A DNA stretch of 46,390 nt. Origin: Bacteroidales bacterium (GTDB taxonomy: Bacteria; Bacteroidota; Bacteroidia; Bacteroidales; ML635J-15). The notes beneath the pieces were generated by a model, which saw only the letters and a list, made by a program, of their open reading frames with translations, was not told where the DNA came from and did not search any database. The DNA is taken from the NCBI GenBank assembly GCA_003249955.1, contig QKHS01000083.1, forward strand, positions 1 through 46,390. Reading direction: 5' to 3'. Positions 8,421 through 15,125 of this stretch are shown one piece after another (position 1 is the first letter of the stretch; every line of letters begins with the position of its first letter). Position numbers and translations under genes: made by a program.

Positions 8421-9539
8421 ATGGACAAATTAAGAGTACTTGTTGTTGACGATGAATTTGGAATAAGGTCAGGAATTAAAAGAATTCTCGACAAATTCGA
8501 AGTTGACTATCCTTTTATGGATGACCCGATAGGATTTGAAGTTTCTGAGGCAGACACAGGTGAGAAGGCTATTGAAATGCTGGAGGCTGAGAAATTTGAT
8601 ATTGTCTTGCTTGACAATAAACTGCCGGGTATTCAGGGGGTGGAAGTACTGGAGTTTATAAATTCAAAAAAGATTGACTCTAAAGTTGTTATGATAACCT
8701 CGTATGCATCTCTTGAACTTGCTGTAAGAGTAACAAAAGAAGGAGCCATAGATTTTGTCCCGAAACCATTTACCCCTCAGGAATTAAGATCTTCGCTTGA
8801 GAATATTACCAAGCAGATTTTTTTACGCCATATGACTACAAAATTGCAGAAAGAAGGAAAACAAATCAGGTTTCAGTTTCTGTCCATGCTTTCGCACGAG
8901 CTTAAAGCTCCGGTTAATGCCGTTGAGGGTTATCTCAATATTATTAAGGAGCATAACTGCGGAGATAATATTGCAGAATATATGCCTATGATTGACCGTT
9001 CTCTCGAAAGGCTTAATGCAATGCGCAGTATTATAATGGATATGCTGGATCTGACCAAGATAGAATCGCGTCAGGCAAAAAATAATGTACAGCCTGTCGA
9101 TTTTTGTCAGGTGGCAAAAATTTGTATGTCAACTCTGCAACCCATGGCAATACAAAAAGATGTAAAAATTTATCTTAATTGCAGTGGACCTGTGGTTATG
9201 GATTTTGATCCTGATGATCTGGAGATAATTTTAAATAATATTTTTTCAAATGCAGTTAAATACAATAAAGACGGAGGACGTGTTGACTGTAATTTTACTG
9301 ATAATGAATCGAATGTGGAAATACTGGTTGCTGATACAGGAATAGGTATAAGTGAGGAGGACCAGCAAAAACTGTTTAAAGAATTTGTCAGGATAAAAAC
9401 AGATGAAACCCGAAAAATTCCCGGAAGCGGACTTGGACTTTCTATAGTTAAGAGAATTCTTGAAAATTACGATTCGGAAATAAGTATGGAAAGCGAATTA
9501 AATAAAGGAACAACAATTAAAATAAAGATAAATAAATGA
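8421..9539 (+). CDS. receiver-histidine kinase hybrid (receiver first)
   Basis: A 372-aa soluble protein with an N-terminal receiver (D10/D11, phospho-acceptor D65 in LLDNKLPG, Thr in MITSYAS, K115 in VPKPF) followed by HisKA (H159 in LSMLSHELKAP) and HATPase (NNIFSNAVKYN, DTGIG, GSGLGLSIV). The receiver-first order means kinase activity may be gated by phosphorylation, the reverse of classic hybrids. No DNA-binding output is fused, so the final target is not visible. Its place after the H-domain kinase and the single receiver suggests one phosphorelay. Assignment of domains is secure; the pathway order is inferred. Confidence 0.86.
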   Translation: MDKLRVLVVDDEFGIRSGIKRILDKFEVDYPFMDDPIGFEVSEADTGEKAIEMLEAEKFDIVLLDNKLPGIQGVEVLEFINSKKIDSKVVMITSYASLELAVRVTKEGAIDFVPKPFTPQELRSSLENITKQIFLRHMTTKLQKEGKQIRFQFLSMLSHELKAPVNAVEGYLNIIKEHNCGDNIAEYMPMIDRSLERLNAMRSIIMDMLDLTKIESRQAKNNVQPVDFCQVAKICMSTLQPMAIQKDVKIYLNCSGPVVMDFDPDDLEIILNNIFSNAVKYNKDGGRVDCNFTDNESNVEILVADTGIGISEEDQQKLFKEFVRIKTDETRKIPGSGLGLSIVKRILENYDSEISMESELNKGTTIKIKINK

Positions 9540-9596
9540 AAATAAACAATAGCTTTTCTTAACGTAAAGATATACAGAAACCTGGTTTAGAAGGAG

Positions 9597-9617
9597 TTTA
9601 GTGTGTCGGACACTAAA
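9597..9617. repeat. short perfect inverted repeat before rex
   Basis: TTTAGTGT (9597-9604) and ACACTAAA (9610-9617) are an 8-bp perfect inverted repeat around a 5-base centre, in the 189-bp gap before the rex start. No T-run follows, so an operator is more likely than a terminator. It does not resemble the Rex consensus. A weak CTGCC/GGCAG pair follows at about 9642-9662. Confidence 0.4.
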
Positions 9618-9728
9618 GAAAATTTTGTAAAAACACACTGCCGGGTATATTTACGCAGGCAGCATAAATAATAAAGACACGTTATAGTGTATTTGAATAA
9701 AAGTCAAAACGAAAAGAAGAAGAAAAAT

Positions 9729-10358
9729 ATGTTACCGGAAAAAACAATAGAAAGACTAAGTATGTACCGCAGGGTATTGTTGTCACATCAGGAGGGCGGG
9801 GGAGATTTTATTTATTCTCACGAACTGGCAGGGATGTTACATCTTACATCTGTACAGGTAAGGAGAGACATAATGTTAATGGGATACACCGGAACTCAGC
9901 GCAAAGGTTACTCTGTGCATGAACTGGTCGAAAAAATAAGTTCAATTCTTGACGGCGAAGGAAGAATTAATGCTGTAATAATAGGAATGGGACATCTTGG
10001 GAAAGCAATTACCAATTATTTTAATGCCAAGCGAAGTAAAATTGATATAGTTGCAGCTTTTGATAATGATTCAACTAAAGTTGACAGAATTATTTCCGGA
10101 ATAAAAAGCTATCATATCGACAGTCTGGAGATGATTTTGGAAGAAACAAACACAAAAATAGCAATTCTGGCTTTGTCTCCCGGGGGAGCTCAGGATGTTG
10201 CAGACACGCTTGTGTTTTCGGGTATAAAAGGCATTCTTAATTTTACTTCGGTACCATTACATGTGCCGGAGGATGTGTATCTCGAAAATTATGATATGAT
10301 CACATCAATGGAAAAAGTAGCTTACTTTGTTAAAGAAGGAAACCGGAATGAAAACTGA
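9729..10358 (+). CDS. rex: redox-sensing transcriptional repressor Rex
   Basis: Rex binds DNA when NAD+ dominates and is released by NADH. From ATG 9729 the protein is 209 aa, the usual Rex length, and begins MLPEKTIERL like other family members; an upstream in-frame GTG (9687) would add 14 Lys-rich residues and is less likely. An N-terminal winged helix carries the recognition motif SVQVRRDI, followed by the NAD(H) Rossmann loop GMGHLG and AAFDND. TGTATTTG (9688-9695) is a near-match to the -7 promoter motif. Being in the same cluster as two Rex-like operators at 1875-1909, it probably controls the cluster by NADH/NAD+ ratio. The function call is firm; the target is inferred. Confidence 0.93.
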   Translation: MLPEKTIERLSMYRRVLLSHQEGGGDFIYSHELAGMLHLTSVQVRRDIMLMGYTGTQRKGYSVHELVEKISSILDGEGRINAVIIGMGHLGKAITNYFNAKRSKIDIVAAFDNDSTKVDRIISGIKSYHIDSLEMILEETNTKIAILALSPGGAQDVADTLVFSGIKGILNFTSVPLHVPEDVYLENYDMITSMEKVAYFVKEGNRNEN

Positions 10359-10441
10359 AGATGCCGGATGAAATAAATCTGGCTGTTAAGAATACAGGAG
10401 AATAATAAAATATAAAAAATAAAGAACAAAAAACTAAGAAT

Positions 10442-11755
10442 ATGAAAATTTCGATGATTGGGACAGGTTATGTAGGTTTGGTTTCGGGGACATGTTTTTC
10501 CGAAATGGGGATTATTACTTCATGTCTGGATATTGACTCCCGCAAAATTGAAAACCTGAAAAAAGGTATTATGCCTATTTGGGAACCGGGCCTGGAACAA
10601 ATGGTTAAGAGAAATTATGAAAAAGGCCGTTTGAGTTTTACAAATGATATGGCCGAAAGTATTGCAGACGCACAAGCTTGCTTTATCGCAGTGGGAACTC
10701 CTCCGGATGAAGACGGAAGCGCAGATTTACAGTATGTACTGTCTGTTGCACGCGAGATTGGCCGGAATATGCAGAATTATATGGTTGTGATTACAAAGAG
10801 TACTGTGCCGATCGGGACTGCCGAAAAGGTAAGAGCTGCCGTTGCTGAGGAATTAAAAAAACGTAATTCGGATTTAAAATTTGATGTTGCTTCAAATCCT
10901 GAATTTCTGAAAGAAGGAGATGCTATCGAAGATTGCCTGCATCCTGACAGAATTGTTGTGGGTACAGACTCAGAACAGGCAAAAGAAATAATTGACAGAC
11001 TTTACAAACCGTTTGTTTTAAACGGACATCCGATTATTTATATGGATATCCCTTCTGCTGAGCTGACAAAATATACTGCCAATGCTATGCTTGCAACTAA
11101 AATTTCGTTTATGAATGATATTGCAAATTTCTGCGAAAAAGTAGGTGCAGATATCAATTCTGTTCGTCGCGGTATAGGCTCAGACAGACGCATAGGACAG
11201 TACTTTATTTATGCAGGTACAGGTTATGGCGGATCGTGTTTCCCAAAAGATGTAAAAGCACTTATTAAAACAGCAGACGAAAACAATTATTCACTTGAAA
11301 TATTAAAGTCTGTCGAAAATGTTAATGACCGTCAGAAAGAAAGCCTTTATCATAAAGCTATGAAGCATTTTAATTCTGATCTTAAAGGGAAGAAATTTGC
11401 CGTATGGGGATTGTCATTTAAACCAAATACAGATGATATGCGTGAAGCTCCTGCAATTGTACTTATTGAAAAACTATTGGCAGAAGGAGCAGAGGTAACG
11501 GCATACGATCCTGTTGCAATGGCAGAGGCAAAGCGTAAATTAGGTGACAGAATTAAATATTCAGAAGACCCTTACAAGGCAGTTGATGGTGCTGATGCAA
11601 TGTTCCTGGTTACAGAATGGACAGAATTCAGAGTGTTGAATTATCCGGTACTTGAGAAAATGAAAGAGAAGGTAATCTTTGACGGAAGAAATATTTATGA
11701 CCCGGAAGAGGTTAGGGCCAAAGGCTTTGATTATTATAGTATAGGACGAAAATAA
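10442..11755 (+). CDS. ugd: UDP-glucose 6-dehydrogenase
   Basis: Oxidises UDP-glucose to UDP-glucuronate with 2 NAD+, feeding capsule or exopolysaccharide synthesis. The 437-aa length is typical. Visible are the N-terminal Rossmann loop GTGYVGLVSG, the FLKEGDA motif, the catalytic cysteine in GYGGSCFPKD, and the C-terminal UDP-binding domain (WGLSFKPNTDDMREAP). It could in principle be a related nucleotide-sugar dehydrogenase. It is a metabolic gene inserted between rex and the second sensory module, with only 6 bp before the next gene, so it appears co-transcribed. Why a UDP-sugar dehydrogenase sits here is unclear; it is an NADH producer, so Rex-linked control would be logical but is not shown. 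Confidence 0.9.
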   Translation: MKISMIGTGYVGLVSGTCFSEMGIITSCLDIDSRKIENLKKGIMPIWEPGLEQMVKRNYEKGRLSFTNDMAESIADAQACFIAVGTPPDEDGSADLQYVLSVAREIGRNMQNYMVVITKSTVPIGTAEKVRAAVAEELKKRNSDLKFDVASNPEFLKEGDAIEDCLHPDRIVVGTDSEQAKEIIDRLYKPFVLNGHPIIYMDIPSAELTKYTANAMLATKISFMNDIANFCEKVGADINSVRRGIGSDRRIGQYFIYAGTGYGGSCFPKDVKALIKTADENNYSLEILKSVENVNDRQKESLYHKAMKHFNSDLKGKKFAVWGLSFKPNTDDMREAPAIVLIEKLLAEGAEVTAYDPVAMAEAKRKLGDRIKYSEDPYKAVDGADAMFLVTEWTEFRVLNYPVLEKMKEKVIFDGRNIYDPEEVRAKGFDYYSIGRK

Positions 11756-11761
11756 ATAAAT

Positions 11762-12016
11762 ATGGATAGCAAAATAGAGGTTACAATTTGTTTAGGTTCT
11801 TCCTGTTTCAGTCGTAAAAACAGGGATGTGGTTACGGCTTTACAGGATCTTATTGTTACCAAAAATCTTGGTAATCTGGTTAATCTTAAAGGCGGACATT
11901 GTTTCGGTAAATGCAGTATGGGCCCGATAATGATTGTTGATGAACAGTGCTTTACAGAAATAACTCCTATGAAAGCTGTTGCAATAGTAGAAAGTTTTGT
12001 CTTAAATAAATCATAG
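11762..12016 (+). CDS. small thioredoxin-fold [2Fe-2S] protein
   Basis: An 84-aa protein equivalent to the C-terminal [2Fe-2S] half of NuoE/HydC. The ligands are C10-x4-C15 (CLGSSC) and C47-x3-C51 (CFGKC), followed by the usual MGP turn. It probably passes electrons to or from the adjacent H-domain/PAS sensor, which starts 8 bp after its stop. Similar small [2Fe-2S] genes accompany sensory H-domain genes in bifurcating hydrogenase loci of other anaerobes (general family knowledge). Confidence 0.85.
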   Translation: MDSKIEVTICLGSSCFSRKNRDVVTALQDLIVTKNLGNLVNLKGGHCFGKCSMGPIMIVDEQCFTEITPMKAVAIVESFVLNKS

Positions 12017-12023
12017 AAATCTG

Positions 12024-13874
12024 ATGGAACTGATAAGTATAAATAACAACAAATGTACCTTTTGCTATGCATGCGTGAGAGCCTGTCCTGTAAAAGCTAT
12101 TTCGATAAAATCCACATCCGATGAGCTGGTGGTAAACCACGACCGCTGTATCGGCTGCGGGAACTGTTATGTTAGTTGCGGTCCCAAAGCCATACAATAC
12201 AAGCAGTCTATTACTCAGGTTTCTGAATTCCTGAAATCAGACCGAAAATGTGTTGCAATAGTAGATCCGTCTATAGCATCCGAATTCCCGGACATTCTTG
12301 ATTATCGTAATTTTGTGGGAATGATAAGGGCTCTGGGCTTTGATTTTGTAAACGAAATTTCGTTTGGTGCAGATTTGATAGCACAGAAGTATAAGTCCAT
12401 ACTTGAAAATTTTAAAGGTAAATACTTTATAAGTGCTAACTGCCCGCCGGTATATGAGTATGTAGGTAAGTTTCAACCCCATATTGTCGATTCCCTTATC
12501 CCTCTTGATTCACCTATGATTGCAACAGCTAAAGTTATGAGACGCATTCATGGTGATGAGGCAATTGTTGTTGCTGTTACACCTTGCCTTGCACATAAAA
12601 AGGAAATATCAGGGTTTAGCGATATTATTAATGATGTAATAAGCTTTGAAGAATTAAGAATACTGTTCAACAATAATAATATTTACGAAAACTCGGTTGA
12701 ATTTTCTGAATTTGACCAGCCTATAGGCCGTAAAGGATCGCTGTATCCCATAAGTACAGGAATTCTTGATGCTGCTGATTTTGATTATACTCCAGGCAAA
12801 ACACGTATGATTACGCGAGAAGGTCCGGAAGTATTTACACGGAACATAAGCGATTTTGCAAATATAAGCGAGATAAAGCATCACCTCAATATTTTTTATT
12901 GCCATGGTTGTAATATGGGGCCTTGCTCAAAAAACAACGTAAGTTATTTGCATAATCACGGACTTGTTGTTGACTATACAATTAAGAGGCTGGGGCTGAT
13001 TGATGAGAATATATGGAAGAAAAACATGGAAATGTTTTCTGATATTGATTTTTCGCGTCGCTTTAAAGTTGACGATCAGCGCATTCCGCATCCGCCGGAG
13101 AAAAAGATTAAAGAAGTTCTTAAACTTTTGGGAAAAGAAACATACACCGAAACAGGTTGTAAAAGTTGTGGTTACGAAAACTGCTATGACTTTGCCGCCG
13201 ACGTAAGCAAAGGGCTTATGAAACCCGAAATGTGTGTTAGTTTTACTCTGAAAAACAGACAGGATTTTGTAAATAAAGTTACTGCAACAAACATAAAACT
13301 GGCCGAAACCAGAAAAGCACTGGAAGAATCCGAAGCTAAACTACGCAGGGAACACGAGGATGTTAAAGAGTCCATGACTTTGATTAAAGCTATTATGGAA
13401 AAAATTCCGTCCAGCGTTATAATTGTTGACAGCAACCTGAAGATTATTCAGTCAAATCAGAAATTTATAGAACTTATTGGCCCCGATGCAAAAGAAATAG
13501 ATGAGATTATTCCAGGTTTAATAGGAGCAGATATAAAAACCTTACTCCCGAACCAGATTTATAATTTTTTCAGTTTCGTACTTAACAAAGGCGAATCTAT
13601 TGACAATAAAGACATAGAGATAAACGAAAAGTTTGTCACATTATCGGTATTCCCTATAAAGAATGAAAAAATAGTTGGTGCTGTATTTAAAAATCTGTAC
13701 CAGTCTGAAGTAAGAAAGGAAGAAGTTATTTCCAGAATAAATGATGTAATTGAGAAAAATCTGGGAATGGTTCAGCAGATAGGATTCCTGTTGGGAGAGG
13801 GGGCATCCGAAACCGAGAGAATGCTTAACAGTATAATAACTTCTTTTGAAAAAGATAATCAGAAAAAAGAATAA
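12024..13874 (+). CDS. H-domain/PAS redox sensor (HydS-like)
   Basis: A 616-aa soluble sensor. Order: two [4Fe-4S] clusters (C11/14/17/21; C42/45/48/52); an H-domain with L1 SANCP (C140, N139 at the proton-transfer position), L2 TPCLAHK (C188) and L3 FYCHGC (C293, C296); an Fe-S domain (C379, C382, C387, C404); a coiled coil (about 420-455); and a PAS domain (about 455-560). It has no kinase. Aligned to its paralogue at 5953-7965, L3 has Tyr at the position of the first cluster ligand, leaving C-x2-C. The stop overlaps the phosphatase start by 1 bp, so it probably signals to that PP2C enzyme. Group C/D-type sensory hydrogenases are the nearest known relatives. Confidence 0.85.
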   Translation: MELISINNNKCTFCYACVRACPVKAISIKSTSDELVVNHDRCIGCGNCYVSCGPKAIQYKQSITQVSEFLKSDRKCVAIVDPSIASEFPDILDYRNFVGMIRALGFDFVNEISFGADLIAQKYKSILENFKGKYFISANCPPVYEYVGKFQPHIVDSLIPLDSPMIATAKVMRRIHGDEAIVVAVTPCLAHKKEISGFSDIINDVISFEELRILFNNNNIYENSVEFSEFDQPIGRKGSLYPISTGILDAADFDYTPGKTRMITREGPEVFTRNISDFANISEIKHHLNIFYCHGCNMGPCSKNNVSYLHNHGLVVDYTIKRLGLIDENIWKKNMEMFSDIDFSRRFKVDDQRIPHPPEKKIKEVLKLLGKETYTETGCKSCGYENCYDFAADVSKGLMKPEMCVSFTLKNRQDFVNKVTATNIKLAETRKALEESEAKLRREHEDVKESMTLIKAIMEKIPSSVIIVDSNLKIIQSNQKFIELIGPDAKEIDEIIPGLIGADIKTLLPNQIYNFFSFVLNKGESIDNKDIEINEKFVTLSVFPIKNEKIVGAVFKNLYQSEVRKEEVISRINDVIEKNLGMVQQIGFLLGEGASETERMLNSIITSFEKDNQKKE

Positions 13875-15058
13875 TGGCTGACAATTTATATATAGAAATT
13901 GATGCCCGTCAAATTAATCATAATGAAGAGAAAATTTGCGGAGATGTTTTCCTCAAAAAAAGGATAAAAGAGGATAAACGTATTATTGCCGTTTTGTCTG
14001 ATGGTATGGGACATGGTGTTAAAGCCAATGTGCTGGCAACTCTTACTTCGACCATGGCTCTTAATTTTACTGTTGAGCACCGTAAACCGGAACGCATTGC
14101 CGAAATAATTATGAAAACACTTCCGGTTTGCAGTGAGCGGCAGATTTCGTACGCAACTTTTACTGTTGTTGATCTGGAGATAGACGGAAAAGTTCACATT
14201 CTGGAATACGATAATCCCCCGGCAATGGTTTTCAGGAAAAATAAACCGCTTGCACTTAACCGTGAAGTCATACAGATGAAAAATCCTCAGCATCAGGGTA
14301 AAAAACTTACATTTACAAGCTTTTATCCCAAGTTGTATGACCGGATTGTTTTCTGTTCCGACGGAGTTGCTCAGTCTGGTATGGGTACAGACAAATTTCC
14401 TTTTGGCTGGGAAACATCACATATTGAAAACTATATAAGCGGGGTTCTTGAAAGCGGCGACGATATCTCGGCGGGCAGACTGGCTGAAAAAGTTGTAAAT
14501 AAAGCCGTGGCAAACGATGCATATTCTCCTAAGGACGATACCAGTTGTATTTCTGTTTACTTTCGCGAACCACGTAAACTGCTTTTGGTTACAGGCCCGC
14601 CTATTAACAGATCCAGTGATGAAGAACTGGCCTCAATTGTGAAAAATTATAACGGAAAAAAAATTATTTCAGGGGGATCAACTACCGATCTGATAGCCCG
14701 GGAACTAAAACTCAGAGTCACAGATTCTCTTGATTTTTTCGATAACGAATTGCCGCCCATATCGTACATGGATGGAATAGACCTTGTTACCGAGGGGATA
14801 CTTACATTAAATAAAGTATGGAAGATTCTTACCAACATCGGCATTGACTATAAACCCGGAAAAGGTCCTGCAGATCAGGTTGTGAAACTTATTCTGGAGA
14901 GTGATCATATTGATATCATTGTCGGTACAAAGATAAATGAAGCCCATCAGGACCCTAATGTTCCGGTTGATCTGGAGATACGCAGAACTATAGCAGGACG
15001 TATTGCCGATGTATTGGAAAATAAATTGCTGAAGCATATAACAGTAAGACATATATAA
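13874..15058 (+). CDS. SpoIIE-like PP2C serine/threonine phosphatase with extra C-terminal domain
   Basis: A 394-aa metal-dependent phosphatase. The PP2C/SpoIIE core (about 1-230) shows the metal-binding motifs GDVF (23-26), SDGMGHG (42-48), CSDGV (161-165) and KDDTS (220-224). Residues about 235-394 form a separate domain I cannot name, with the motifs VTGPP and IISGGSTTD. It overlaps the H-domain/PAS gene by one base, which implies coupled translation and a sensor-effector pair. Its protein substrate is not in the window, and I see no anti-sigma-antagonist or HPr-kinase-type partner. It is the last gene of the cluster. Confidence 0.84.
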   Translation: MADNLYIEIDARQINHNEEKICGDVFLKKRIKEDKRIIAVLSDGMGHGVKANVLATLTSTMALNFTVEHRKPERIAEIIMKTLPVCSERQISYATFTVVDLEIDGKVHILEYDNPPAMVFRKNKPLALNREVIQMKNPQHQGKKLTFTSFYPKLYDRIVFCSDGVAQSGMGTDKFPFGWETSHIENYISGVLESGDDISAGRLAEKVVNKAVANDAYSPKDDTSCISVYFREPRKLLLVTGPPINRSSDEELASIVKNYNGKKIISGGSTTDLIARELKLRVTDSLDFFDNELPPISYMDGIDLVTEGILTLNKVWKILTNIGIDYKPGKGPADQVVKLILESDHIDIIVGTKINEAHQDPNVPVDLEIRRTIAGRIADVLENKLLKHITVRHI

Positions 15059-15125
15059 GCCGGATCACTGTTGTTATGTCGTAGTGTACGGGTACTCCCG
15101 GGGTGTCTAACCTGTTTGTGGCAAC

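Noticed and set aside
15059-15125. Convergent terminator between the PP2C gene and the propeller gene
   Set aside because: Only a 4-bp CGGG/CCCG stem (about 15090-15101) without a T-run; too weak to annotate.
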